Shown here one piece after another: positions 27,110 through 36,045 of a stretch of 64,000 bases of DNA. The stretch is taken from NCBI GenBank assembly GCA_013001465.1, contig JABDMM010000090.1, forward strand, positions 1 to 64,000, read 5' to 3'. Below the pieces are notes generated by a model. That model worked only from the letters and a program-made list of their open reading frames with translations. It searched no databases and was not told the origin of the DNA. Position 1 is the first letter of the stretch, and each line of letters begins with the position of its first letter. Position numbers and translations under genes: made by a program. This DNA comes from Chitinophagales bacterium (lineage in GTDB: Bacteria > Bacteroidota > Bacteroidia > Chitinophagales > JABDMM01).

Positions 27110-28981
27110 ATGATAGAATTAGCAGCTTTATTAGTGCTTGGAATGATGGCTCAATGGATTGCCTGGAGGGTAAAAGTACCGGCGATCTTTCCATTGATCA
27201 TTATCGGTCTTGCCTTTGGACCGTTGTCGACACTTATATCTCCTGACGGAAGTAAATTTATCAATCCCGACAACATTTTTGCAGGCCAAACTATGTATTA
27301 CTTTGTTTCTCTCGCAGTTGGAGTGATTCTTTTCGAAGGGGGGCTAACACTAAAATTTAAAGAAGTGCGCCATGTTGCTTCAACTGTAAGAAACCTTCTG
27401 TTGGTAGGATCTATAGTCATGTTTGTTGGTGGCGGTTTGGCTGCTGCCTACATTCTTGGAATGAATATGAGACTTGCTCTGCTTTTTGGAGCACTTGTAA
27501 TCGTAACCGGACCTACCGTAATTGCTCCAATTCTTTCCAGCGTAAAGCCTAATAAAAATATTGCAACGATCTTGAAATGGGAAGGGATCATTATCGATCC
27601 TATAGGAGCATTAGTTGCCGTACTCGTTTATGAGCTCTTATTTGTGGCTTCGTATGGTCATGATATGGAGGGAGGTATAACAGCACTGGCTTTGCGTACC
27701 TTTTTATTAGTAATATCTGTTGGATGCTCTTTTGGATTCTTTTCCGGTTTCTTTTTATATCAATTACTGAAGCGGGATTTACTTCCGGAATTTTTAACAA
27801 ATGTTGCTGCGCTTGGATTTGTTCTTTTCGCATTCGCCGGAGCTGATGCCTTGCAATCAGAATCCGGACTTCTTTCTGTTACCGTTATGGGAATTATGCT
27901 TGCTAATCTCAACACCCCCAAGATCGCCAAGATCCTGGACTTTAAGGAAGATCTCACTGTTTTGCTTATTTCACTGCTGTTTATAATTCTGGCATCCAAT
28001 ATAGATATGAGCGAACTCCTTTTATTAGGATGGGACTCTTTATATGTATTTGCGATCGTAGTTTTTGTCTTAAGGCCTATGGCTGTTTTTATAAGTACTT
28101 ATAAATCAAATTTAACCTTCCGAGAAAAGCTTTTTATTTCATGGATCGGCCCGAAAGGTATTGTAGCTGCAGCTGTAGCGTCTTTGTTTTCTCTCTACCT
28201 GCTGGATACTGATAAGTTTCAACTTAGTGATGAACTGTACTCGCAGGTTCAAATGCTGGTTCCGTTAACTTTCGCTATTATTTTGGGGACGGTTACTTTA
28301 AACGGACTTACTGCCAAACCTCTGGCCAAGCTGTTAAAGGTTCTCAAGAAAGAATCTAACGGAATACTCTTTGTGGGTGCTCATGAATCTTCTATCGCCA
28401 TAGCGGAATACCTCAAATCACTAGATTTTCCAGTTGTTCTTATCGATACTTCAGGTCGAAATGTGAAAAATGCAAGAGTGCGTGGCCTTAATGCAATGGA
28501 GGAAAACGTATTGTCTGAAGAACTAAGTGAAGAACTTTCGCTGCAAGATGTAGGAACGTTGTTAGCCCTCACTCCAAGCAATGATCTCAATATTTTTGCT
28601 TGTCGTAAGTTTAGAAAAGAATTTGGAGATGATAAAACATTTCGTTTGATCACTGTAAATGAAATGAAGCTATCTACATTAACAAGACCTGCAAATATTC
28701 TATTTGGAGGTGATGCTGATTTTATCAAACTGACTGAGTTGATTCGAAAATACCCTACAGTTAAAGAGATCGACATCAGCAGTAAATTGAATTTTAAAGC
28801 AATTCTCGAGAATGAAGAGGATGATCTAATTCCTTTATTCATCAGAAAGAAAAATGGAAAACTTGATATCGTTACTGCAAACCTGGATATTCAATATCAG
28901 GATGGTGATAAGCTAGCGTACATCGGACCTCCAAGCACAGAGATTGTCAAAGAAGCAGAAAAGATCTATGGGCAAGCCTAA
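27110..28981 (+). CDS. CPA1-type cation:proton antiporter with RCK (TrkA-N/TrkA-C) module
   Basis: 623 aa. An N-terminal antiporter domain with about 12-13 membrane helices (residues 1-405) is followed by a cytosolic RCK module. The CPA1 ion-binding region is visible as WEGIIIDPIGALVAV near residue 158, with an Asp-Pro rather than the Asp-Asp of CPA2. The Rossmann TrkA-N part starts at ILFVGAHESSIAIAEYL near 420, and a TrkA-C-like segment closes the protein (about 545-620). It probably exchanges Na+ or K+ for H+ under nucleotide control. Overlaps trmB by 14 bp. Confidence 0.88.
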   Translation: MIELAALLVLGMMAQWIAWRVKVPAIFPLIIIGLAFGPLSTLISPDGSKFINPDNIFAGQTMYYFVSLAVGVILFEGGLTLKFKEVRHVASTVRNLLLVGSIVMFVGGGLAAAYILGMNMRLALLFGALVIVTGPTVIAPILSSVKPNKNIATILKWEGIIIDPIGALVAVLVYELLFVASYGHDMEGGITALALRTFLLVISVGCSFGFFSGFFLYQLLKRDLLPEFLTNVAALGFVLFAFAGADALQSESGLLSVTVMGIMLANLNTPKIAKILDFKEDLTVLLISLLFIILASNIDMSELLLLGWDSLYVFAIVVFVLRPMAVFISTYKSNLTFREKLFISWIGPKGIVAAAVASLFSLYLLDTDKFQLSDELYSQVQMLVPLTFAIILGTVTLNGLTAKPLAKLLKVLKKESNGILFVGAHESSIAIAEYLKSLDFPVVLIDTSGRNVKNARVRGLNAMEENVLSEELSEELSLQDVGTLLALTPSNDLNIFACRKFRKEFGDDKTFRLITVNEMKLSTLTRPANILFGGDADFIKLTELIRKYPTVKEIDISSKLNFKAILENEEDDLIPLFIRKKNGKLDIVTANLDIQYQDGDKLAYIGPPSTEIVKEAEKIYGQA

Positions 28982-29651
28982 GCTGGAAAAGTTCGCTGAG
29001 CTGAACACTTTTCCAAATGTATTTCACAATTTCAAACATGAAGATCCTGAGTTGGTTAACTGCCATAAACAATCGGTAGACTTAAGATCGAGATGGAAAA
29101 GTTATTTTGAGAATAACAATCCGCTGGTGTTGGAGCTGGCTTGTGGCAGAGGTGACTACACTGTAGAAATGGCAAAGCTCTATCCTGATAAAAACTATAT
29201 TGGCATCGACATTAAAGGAAATCGAATTTGGACAGGTGCCAAATTTGCTTTGGATAATCACCTGGACAATGTAGCATTTATCAGAAGTCGCATTGAATAT
29301 ATCGATCACTTTTTTGGTCGAAACGAAGTAGGTGAGATCTGGATCACTTTTACAGATCCTTTCCCTAGAAAAGGGGATGAAAAAAGGCGTCTTAGCCATA
29401 GACGATTCCTTGAAAAATATGCTGCGATCGGAAAATCAGGAGGAACTCTTCATTTTAAAACAGATAATAAAGATCTCTTCGAATTTTCTATTGAGGAAGC
29501 TGAAGCAATGAATTATGAGATCCTTCAAGTGCTGAGAGATATTTACTCATTAGAGAATCTGGATCCGGTATTGAAGATCCAGACGCATTATGAGAAGAAA
29601 CATTTAAAAGCCGGACGGAAGATCTATTACTTCAAATTCAAATTCCCTTGA
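28968..29651 (+). CDS. trmB: tRNA (guanine-N7-)-methyltransferase
   Basis: 227 aa from the ATG at 28968, which lies inside the antiporter's last codons. A TTG at 28944 would add eight residues and is less likely. TrmB methylates N7 of G46 in the tRNA variable loop using SAM. Seen: LELACGRGDYTVEMA near residue 48 (SAM motif I), GIDIKGNRIW near 75, and the family signature TFTDPFPRKGDEKRRLSHRRFL near 125-146, with TDNKDLFEFS near 165. Standard length. Confidence 0.94.
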   Translation: MGKPKLEKFAELNTFPNVFHNFKHEDPELVNCHKQSVDLRSRWKSYFENNNPLVLELACGRGDYTVEMAKLYPDKNYIGIDIKGNRIWTGAKFALDNHLDNVAFIRSRIEYIDHFFGRNEVGEIWITFTDPFPRKGDEKRRLSHRRFLEKYAAIGKSGGTLHFKTDNKDLFEFSIEEAEAMNYEILQVLRDIYSLENLDPVLKIQTHYEKKHLKAGRKIYYFKFKFP

Positions 29652-29652
29652 T

Positions 29653-29973
29653 ATGGATTCATTCTATGAAAGAGTTTTTGATGTTGTAAGAAGGATTCCC
29701 TACGGCAGAGTTACAACTTATGGAGCTATAGCAAAGCATCTTGGTTCCGGCAAATCTGCTCGTCTTGTTGGGTGGGCAATGAATAATTCGCATAGAACAA
29801 TTCCTCCGGTTCCGGCGCATAGAGTAGTGAATAGAATTGGATTGCTTAGTGGTCAGCATAACTTTTCCTTTCCCGGGCAGATGAAAGAGTTACTGGAAAA
29901 TGAAGGGATAACAGTGATGAATGATATGGTGGTAAATTTTAAAGAGTTATTCTGGGACCCCGAAACACATTAA
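29653..29973 (+). CDS. Alkyltransferase-like (ATL) DNA damage-binding protein
   Basis: 106 aa, homologous to the C-terminal domain of O6-alkylguanine-DNA alkyltransferases (helix-turn-helix GRVTTYGAIAKHLG near residue 18 and an Asn-hinge-like RLVGWAMNNS near 37). The acceptor motif PCHR is replaced by PAHR (residues about 54-57), so it cannot accept alkyl groups. Such ATL proteins bind O6-alkylguanine and hand the lesion to nucleotide excision repair (known for S. pombe Atl1 and Thermus). It follows trmB by 1 bp. The stop is one base from the convergent TPM gene's stop. Confidence 0.9.
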   Translation: MDSFYERVFDVVRRIPYGRVTTYGAIAKHLGSGKSARLVGWAMNNSHRTIPPVPAHRVVNRIGLLSGQHNFSFPGQMKELLENEGITVMNDMVVNFKELFWDPETH

Positions 29974-29974
29974 T

Positions 29975-30748
29975 TTACCAACCTCCTCCAGCGCCTCCTC
30001 CGCCAAAGCTTCCACCACCGAAACCACCAAAACCTCCACCTCCACCGCCGCTGCTGCCAAAACCTCCACCACCCCAGCTACTACCACGATGTCCAAAGCT
30101 TTGCGGAAATTTGGTTGTGCCAGTATCGGAGTAATTATATTGTTTCCCACTACGTGAAATAATGATGAATATTATTATGATGAAAATGATCACAACGAGA
30201 ATAAAAAACCACGGTAGAGGAGCTCTGTCCTTTTCAAGATCATCAGCAGAAAATTTACCATTTGCCAGATCGATCAATGCATCCGTGGCATCATTGATCC
30301 CAACATAATATCTTCCATTTTTAAAGTGTGGTTGAAGAATATTACGAAAGATCCTTCCCGCCATCAAGTCGGTGATCACATCCTCTACACCATAACCGGT
30401 TGCGATCCACATTTTCTTGTCATCGACTGCTATCAGTAGCAGAACTCCGTTATCGAATTCTTTCTGACCAATACCCCATTTATTACCCAAAGCAAATGCA
30501 TACTCATCGATAGGATAATTATTAGTCGATTTAATGGTGACAACCGCCAATTGCGTTGTGGAAGTATCGTTAAATTTCAGGAGTTTCTTTTCCAGAGAGT
30601 ATTCCTCATTGCTGTTAAGCACTTCTCCATAGTCAACAACTAATCTAGGCGGATTGGGTTGTTCTATCAGATCCTGGGCTGATATGATAAACCCAAGGAA
30701 AAGAAAAGCGAACAGGAAAAAAGTTACTTTTGATTTAATCGACCTCAT
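29975..30748 (-). CDS. TPM domain protein with Gly-rich tail, membrane-anchored
   Basis: 257 aa. Signal peptide (about 1-24), then a TPM domain (PF04536 type; about 35-160; TQLAVVTIKST, WGIGQKEFDNGVLLLIAVDDKKMWIATGYGVE). One membrane helix is at about 180-200, and the tail is rich in Gly, Ser and Phe (GGGFGG-type) ending in GGGW. This is the classic YgcG-type layout. TPM domains have reported phosphatase activity in some plants, but the bacterial role is unsettled. Last gene of a lemA-TPM-TPM operon; its start overlaps the previous TPM gene by 14 bp. Confidence 0.9.
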   Translation of the reverse strand: MRSIKSKVTFFLFAFLFLGFIISAQDLIEQPNPPRLVVDYGEVLNSNEEYSLEKKLLKFNDTSTTQLAVVTIKSTNNYPIDEYAFALGNKWGIGQKEFDNGVLLLIAVDDKKMWIATGYGVEDVITDLMAGRIFRNILQPHFKNGRYYVGINDATDALIDLANGKFSADDLEKDRAPLPWFFILVVIIFIIIIFIIISRSGKQYNYSDTGTTKFPQSFGHRGSSWGGGGFGSSGGGGGGFGGFGGGSFGGGGAGGGW

Positions 30749-31178
30749 AGCTTATATCATCCGGGAGTTCGTTAATATCACCTTTTTCAAAAGGAAAGTG
30801 CTGCTGAAGTTTTCTTCCTGTTTCCGCGATTGCGTAGCAGACGCCATCTACAAAGCGGCCATCTTTAAAAGAATCTTTCATACGGTCTTTGATACTTTCC
30901 CAAAAGTCTTTTGCTACTACATCATTAATGCCTTTATCGCCGATAATTGAAAATTTGTGGTCCTTTACAGCCAGGTAAATTAACACCCCTGTTCGCTTCT
31001 CAGTCTTATGCATCTCGAGAGATTCAAAGATCGAAACAGCGCGATCGAGTGGATTTATCTTGCAGTTATTTTCTACATGAACCCGTATCTCACCGGAAGT
31101 CTTACTTTCTGCCACCCGGATAGTAGTAACTATCTTTTCAGTTTCGGTTTTATCGAATATGTTAGCTGCATTTGCCAT
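30735..31178 (-). CDS. TPM domain protein, soluble
   Basis: 147 aa with no signal peptide or membrane segment. The TPM domain spans nearly the whole protein (TSGEIRVHVENN near residue 27, GVLIYLAVKDHKFSIIGDKGIND near 63). It is encoded directly after lemA (no gap) and overlaps the second TPM gene by 14 bp. The trio is therefore translated together and probably forms one membrane-surface assembly. Confidence 0.88.
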   Translation of the reverse strand: MANAANIFDKTETEKIVTTIRVAESKTSGEIRVHVENNCKINPLDRAVSIFESLEMHKTEKRTGVLIYLAVKDHKFSIIGDKGINDVVAKDFWESIKDRMKDSFKDGRFVDGVCYAIAETGRKLQQHFPFEKGDINELPDDISYEVD

Positions 31179-31760
31179 TTATTCAAAAGAAACCTCTGGT
31201 GCTTTCTCGCTTCCGTCTTCAGCTTCATAGGCCGGCTTGGATTTAAAGCCAAACATCCCTGCATACAACATTTGAGGAAAAGAACGAACGTAAGTATTGT
31301 ACTCTCGTACACTGGCATTAAAATTTCTGATCTCTTGTGCGATCCTGTTTTCAGTACCTTCAAGCTGGTTTTGCAAATCCATGAAGTTTTGATTCGCCTT
31401 CAGGTCCGGATATTTTTCGATAGTTACCAGTAACCTGCTCAACGCACCACTCAATTGATTCTGTGCTTTCTGAAATTTCTGAAGATTCTCTGGGGTGAGA
31501 TCATCACCTGAAACTTGAATACTGGTAGCTTTTGCACGGGCTTCAATAACTTCTGTTAGAGTTTCCTTTTCGAAGTTAGCATATCCTTTTACCGTTTCAA
31601 CAAGATTTGGGATCAGGTTTGCTCTTCTCTGATATTGAGTTTCTACATTTGCCCAACTTTCCTTAAGGCTCTCATCGAGAGATACCATTTCGTTATACCC
31701 ACATGAAGAAAAAGTAAGTGAGATAAGAATGATAAGTGTTAAATTAAAAATTCTGTTCAT
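31179..31760 (-). CDS. LemA family lipoprotein
   Basis: 193 aa. The N-terminal signal ends in a lipobox-like TFSSC (Cys near residue 20), unlike the uncleaved anchor of the LemA at 4423-4989. The LemA domain is clear: RRANLIPNLVETVKGY near 45 and EKYPDLKANQNFMDLQNQLEGTENRIA near 115. First gene of lemA-TPM-TPM, divergent from polA. Confidence 0.92.
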   Translation of the reverse strand: MNRIFNLTLIILISLTFSSCGYNEMVSLDESLKESWANVETQYQRRANLIPNLVETVKGYANFEKETLTEVIEARAKATSIQVSGDDLTPENLQKFQKAQNQLSGALSRLLVTIEKYPDLKANQNFMDLQNQLEGTENRIAQEIRNFNASVREYNTYVRSFPQMLYAGMFGFKSKPAYEAEDGSEKAPEVSFE

Positions 31761-31814
31761 CGTAAGTTTGTATTTTGCTGCGAATTTAAGAATAAATCAC
31801 TCCTTCAATTTCCA

Positions 31815-31822
31815 TAATTTTG
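31815..31822 (+). promoter_or_regulatory. Candidate -7 element (TAATTTTG) 4 bp from polA ATG
   Basis: Exact TAnnTTTG match. The polA ATG (31827) begins five bases after its last base, so a transcript from here would be leaderless or nearly so. No TTG at proper -33 spacing. Confidence 0.4.
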
Positions 31823-31826
31823 TTTG

Positions 31827-33218
31827 ATGAAAAAAGAGGACAATGACAATCGTTTATTTCTGTTAGATGCATTTGCACTTATTTATCGTGGCTACTATGC
31901 ATTTATAAATAATCCTTTAAGAAATTCCCGCGGACAAAACGTCTCTGCTATCGTTGGTTTTATAAATACTCTGTATGACTTACTGAGCAACGAAAAACCA
32001 AGCCATCTTGCTGTAGTCTTTGATTCTTCTGATGATACTACCGACAGAAAAAAGGAACATGACTTCTATAAAGCCAACAGGGAAAAAATGCCTGAAGATA
32101 TTGCTTATGCTATCCCGATCATAAAAGAGATCATCGATGCATTTAATATTCCCAGATTAGAACTGGAAGGCTTTGAGGCAGACGATATCATAGGTACCAT
32201 TGCAAAAAAGAAAGAGAAAGACCATAAAGTATATATGGTGACTCCAGATAAGGACTTTGCTCAACTGGTTTCGAGTAATATTTTTATGTACAAACCTTCC
32301 AGGCAAGGAAAAGGTGTTGAAATTCTTGGAGTTGATGAAGTGAAGAAAAAATGGGATGTCGATCAACCCGAACAGGTCATCGATATCCTGGGACTCTGGG
32401 GTGATTCAGTAGATAATATACCGGGAATTCCGGGTATTGGGGAAAAAACTGCCAAGAAGTTAGTAAAACAGTATGGCTCTGTCGAAGGATTAATCGAAAA
32501 TGCTGAAAAACTTTCCGGTAAGCAAAAGGAAAATGTGATCCAATTCAGCGAACAAGGGTTGATCTCAAAGAAATTAGCTACGATAATTCTGGATGTTCCT
32601 GTAGATGTTAGTGATGATGATCTTGTTGTTTCTGAACCAGATAAAGAAAAACTAAGGGAGATCTTTGCAAAACTTGAATTCAGAAATATTGGAAAAAAGA
32701 TCCTTGGAGATGACTACTCTGCTAATGTCAAGACCGAAGGCCAGATCGATATTTTTGGGTCTCAAACAGATGAAATACAGGCCGGAAAAGACTTAAATAA
32801 CACGGACCATAATTATCATATTCTAAATTCAAAAGAAGATATCTCCAAATTTATCGCTGATGTTCATACAGCAGGCGTTGTTGCTTTTGATACGGAAACC
32901 AGTGGACTTGATCCAATAACTGCTACGCTTGTCGGAATGTCATTTTGTATAAAGGCTGGATCCGCATACTATATTCATTTATCTGAAGTACACGACGAAG
33001 CATGTAAAACGCTTGACGCTTTTAGGGAAATTTTTGAAGACAAGAAGATCCTCAAAATTGGCCAGGATATCAAGTTTGATATGCACGTGTTAAAGAACTA
33101 TAAGCTTGAGATCGACGGACCAATCTTCGATACGATGGTTGCGCACTATCTGGTTGAACCTGAGAAAAGACATACACTGGAATATCTTTCTGAACCTTTC
33201 TCGGCTACACTCCAATAA
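31827..33218 (+). CDS. polA: DNA polymerase I, N-terminal fragment (frameshifted gene)
   Basis: 463 aa from the ATG at 31827 to a premature TAA. It holds the complete 5' nuclease (about 1-290; RLFLLDAFALIYRGYYAF, FEADDIIGT, GIPGIGEKTAKKL helix-hairpin-helix). Most of the 3'-5' exonuclease follows, with the Exo I DTET motif (near 350) and the Exo II motif IGQDIKFDMH (near 412). After residue about 457 the frame is lost: CCT TTC TCG GCT ... TAA. One extra T in the TTT run at 33197-33199 would restore EPFLGYTPITIESLIG and continue into the C-terminal fragment. That makes a single 922-923-aa polymerase. Either a real one-base deletion or a sequencing error. Confidence 0.9.
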   Translation: MKKEDNDNRLFLLDAFALIYRGYYAFINNPLRNSRGQNVSAIVGFINTLYDLLSNEKPSHLAVVFDSSDDTTDRKKEHDFYKANREKMPEDIAYAIPIIKEIIDAFNIPRLELEGFEADDIIGTIAKKKEKDHKVYMVTPDKDFAQLVSSNIFMYKPSRQGKGVEILGVDEVKKKWDVDQPEQVIDILGLWGDSVDNIPGIPGIGEKTAKKLVKQYGSVEGLIENAEKLSGKQKENVIQFSEQGLISKKLATIILDVPVDVSDDDLVVSEPDKEKLREIFAKLEFRNIGKKILGDDYSANVKTEGQIDIFGSQTDEIQAGKDLNNTDHNYHILNSKEDISKFIADVHTAGVVAFDTETSGLDPITATLVGMSFCIKAGSAYYIHLSEVHDEACKTLDAFREIFEDKKILKIGQDIKFDMHVLKNYKLEIDGPIFDTMVAHYLVEPEKRHTLEYLSEPFSATLQ

Positions 33219-34594
33219 CGATCGAATCACTGATAGGAAAGGGGAAAAATCAAAGAGATCTTCGCACGGTACCACTTGAGGACATTAAAGAATATGCTGC
33301 TGAAGATGCTGATGTTGCATTTAAACTCTATGATGTGATGAGTAAAAAAGTGGAAGAGCACGGAGCGCAAGAGTTGTTGTCTAAAGTTGAAATTCCATTG
33401 ATCCCTGTTTTGTGTGACATGGAACATGAAGGTGTTGCCCTGGATACTGCATTTCTACAAGACTTATCTCGGGAAATGAATACGGAACTGGAAAATATAC
33501 AGAAGTCCGTTTTTAATACCACCGGTGTTGAATTTAATATCGACTCGCCAAAGCAACTGGGGACAGTCCTTTTTGATACAATGAAGATCCCGTACAAAGG
33601 GAAGAAAACGAAAAGCGGCCAGTACTCTACCAGTGAAGATGTGCTATCCAAAATCGCAAGCGACTATCCAATTGCTCGCGAAGTGCTAAACTACAGGGAA
33701 ACCAAGAAGCTGAAGTCAACTTATGTCGACGCTCTTCCGGCACTGGTAAATAAAGAAACCGGAAGACTGCATACTACATTCAATCAGACTACCGCTGCTA
33801 CCGGCCGACTTAGTTCTAATACTCCTAATCTACAGAATATCCCGATTAGAACTGAAAAAGGAAGACAAGTCAGAAAAGCTTTCATCCCAAGAGATGCAGA
33901 TCACGTTTTGCTTTCCGCAGATTATTCTCAGATCGAGCTGCGGATCATTGCTGCGCTCAGCAAAGAAGCAAACATGTTGGAAGATTTTCAGAAAGGCCTG
34001 GACATACATTCAGCAACTGCTGCAAGAGTGTTTGGAGTTAAAGAAGATCAGGTCACACGTGAAATGAGAGGAAAAGCCAAAGCAGTAAACTTCGGTTTAA
34101 TTTATGGACAAAGTGCTTTTGGGCTTTCACAGCAACTGCAGATAAGCAGGTCTGAAGCTGCAGATATTATCAAAAGTTATTTCGAGAAATACTCCAGTAT
34201 CAAACAATACATGGATAACAATATTCAATTCGCCAAGGATAATGGCTATGTAGAAACGATTCTTGGAAGACGACGATATCTTCCGGATATACACTCAAAG
34301 AATCATACCGTACGAGGCTTTGCCGAAAGAAATGCAATAAATGCACCCATTCAGGGGTCTGCTGCAGATATGATCAAAATGGCCATGATCGATGTGTATA
34401 GGGCGATGCATGAAAAAGGCTTTAAATCTAAAATGACACTTCAGGTGCATGATGAATTGGTTTTTGATGCACTTAAAGATGAAGTAGATGATCTCCAGAA
34501 ATTGGTCGTCGATAAAATGCAATCAGCAGTTGAGATAAATGTTCCTATAGTTGTAGAATCAGGAATTGGTAATAACTGGCTTGAAGCACATTGA
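33200..34594 (+). CDS. polA: DNA polymerase I, C-terminal fragment (frameshifted gene)
   Basis: Continuation of polA in the -1 frame from about base 33200; the first possible independent starts are GTG 33335 and ATG 33338. It contains Exo III (EYAAEDADVAFKLYD, near 33290), the thumb, and the full polymerase domain. Polymerase motifs are TGRLSSNTPNLQNIPIR, motif A DYSQIELRI, motif B RGKAKAVNFGLIYG and motif C LQVHDELVFD. All catalytic residues are intact, and base composition and codon use match the upstream part. Selection for function therefore appears to have continued until very recently. The stop overlaps the next gene's TTG start by 4 bp. Confidence 0.88.
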   Translation, partial: LGYTPITIESLIGKGKNQRDLRTVPLEDIKEYAAEDADVAFKLYDVMSKKVEEHGAQELLSKVEIPLIPVLCDMEHEGVALDTAFLQDLSREMNTELENIQKSVFNTTGVEFNIDSPKQLGTVLFDTMKIPYKGKKTKSGQYSTSEDVLSKIASDYPIAREVLNYRETKKLKSTYVDALPALVNKETGRLHTTFNQTTAATGRLSSNTPNLQNIPIRTEKGRQVRKAFIPRDADHVLLSADYSQIELRIIAALSKEANMLEDFQKGLDIHSATAARVFGVKEDQVTREMRGKAKAVNFGLIYGQSAFGLSQQLQISRSEAADIIKSYFEKYSSIKQYMDNNIQFAKDNGYVETILGRRRYLPDIHSKNHTVRGFAERNAINAPIQGSAADMIKMAMIDVYRAMHEKGFKSKMTLQVHDELVFDALKDEVDDLQKLVVDKMQSAVEINVPIVVESGIGNNWLEAH

Positions 34595-35994
34595 AAAACA
34601 CAATAACTTCAATACGAAATTTCAAAGGTTGGGTCTTCACTAACAGGCAGCAAATAATCATTCAGCAATGTTTCTGGCTGCTTCTCTTCGGTATTTCAAT
34701 ATTCTTTTTTAAAGAGCGCGTGTGTTACAGCGATCCCGGGTTTCTGTTATATCATATGATACATACCTCGGACTTTTATTTTCCGCATTCACGATGGTAT
34801 CTGATCATAAATGAATGGCTTCCTTATATCCTGATCAAACTAAACACACCGATCACATGGATCGCAATTGGTTACTCTGTGAATTATATGCTCACCGCAT
34901 ACATATTCACCATGCTTTCGGTCAAATTCTCTAAAAGTCTTGTCCCCGGTTGGATTGCATTATTTATGCTCTTAGGGATATCGTGGTCATTGATCTATTA
35001 CCCGGTCAATTATTTCTATCTCTATCTTATATTATTCTACTTTCCTCTTCGATACGCCATCCTAAATGATCAGAAAACTTCCATTGTTGTATTTGCTGTA
35101 GTTTCGTTATTTATAGTTCTTGGCGCTCACAAAGTGTACATGGTTGCTCTCGTATTTATGTATGCTCTTTTGCTGGTCGAATTCAAAGATCGTTTTATAA
35201 AATATGCGTTTTGGATCTTTCCTACTTTGATCGGTCTTTCCTTGATCAAGGTTTTGTTCTTAACTGAATCTACCTATGATGATCAAATATTGTCCGGCAT
35301 CGCAAGCACCTCAAAGTGGAAACTTTGGAATTCAAAGTTTTTTGTCTTCTTTCTGAAGAAGTTCGTACTTACTCCAGGGTCTATTCTGCTACTGTGGGTT
35401 TTGTTTTATACTCTTTTTAGGACAGGGTATAACAAGTTAATCCCTGTCACATCCCTGCTAGCTTCTTTCTGCTTTTTTATTTTATCCAGTGTTCATCTAT
35501 ATAACGGAGCATCCCATACATACATGGAACTCTATGCGAATTTCTCAATTGCCTTTCTGGCTATTCCTGTTTTGTACATCGGCTTTGAATTGCCAGCATT
35601 TAAAAAGCATATGCCTGCTTTTTTGATCATTATTGTTTTATTCGGATTTTTCAGGTCTCTTGGATATCAAAACATCAAGAAGAGGGTTGTTGCAATGGAA
35701 GAGATGTTTGAAGCCGCAGAAAGAGAGGACTGGGGTGATAAAATATTAATAGCAGCAGATAATCCTATCAGAAATCGGTTGATGATCGATTGGGCTTTGC
35801 CATATGAAAGCATGCTGCTAAGTACAATAAATGGGAACTGTAAAACAGCATATGTAGACGAATTCAAACCGGAGGTAGACTGGAACAATCGAAAACTGTT
35901 TATATCGACCTTTGAAATTATTCCAAATCACAATTATTACCTCAACGAGCAATATTTTGAGCTCGAAGAACGTGTTTATTATCGTTACGAATAG
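34591..35994 (+). CDS. Multi-pass membrane protein of unknown function
   Basis: 467 aa from a TTG that overlaps the polA stop. About ten to eleven hydrophobic segments cover residues 25-365, followed by a soluble C-terminal domain (about 370-467). The layout and loop placement recall polyprenyl-phosphate-dependent glycosyltransferases (GT-C fold), but I see no convincing acidic catalytic motif in the first loop (KERVCYSDPGF is the only candidate). No family can be named. Confidence 0.7.
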   Translation: MKNTITSIRNFKGWVFTNRQQIIIQQCFWLLLFGISIFFFKERVCYSDPGFLLYHMIHTSDFYFPHSRWYLIINEWLPYILIKLNTPITWIAIGYSVNYMLTAYIFTMLSVKFSKSLVPGWIALFMLLGISWSLIYYPVNYFYLYLILFYFPLRYAILNDQKTSIVVFAVVSLFIVLGAHKVYMVALVFMYALLLVEFKDRFIKYAFWIFPTLIGLSLIKVLFLTESTYDDQILSGIASTSKWKLWNSKFFVFFLKKFVLTPGSILLLWVLFYTLFRTGYNKLIPVTSLLASFCFFILSSVHLYNGASHTYMELYANFSIAFLAIPVLYIGFELPAFKKHMPAFLIIIVLFGFFRSLGYQNIKKRVVAMEEMFEAAEREDWGDKILIAADNPIRNRLMIDWALPYESMLLSTINGNCKTAYVDEFKPEVDWNNRKLFISTFEIIPNHNYYLNEQYFELEERVYYRYE

Positions 35995-36019
35995 GTTCAA
36001 TAATGTGCAAAACCATTCA

Positions 36020-36027
36020 TATCTTTG
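36020..36027 (+). promoter_or_regulatory. Candidate -7 element (TATCTTTG) for recR
   Basis: Exact TAnnTTTG match 18 bp before the recR ATG, in the 51-bp gap after the membrane protein gene. Confidence 0.45.
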
Positions 36028-36045
36028 AATAGCTAAGAATTACAC

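Noticed and set aside
33195-33218. Programmed -1 frameshift in polA
   Set aside because: No in-frame X-XXY-YYZ slippery site and no obvious downstream pseudoknot; polA is not known to use programmed frameshifting. A one-base loss in a T run explains it more simply.
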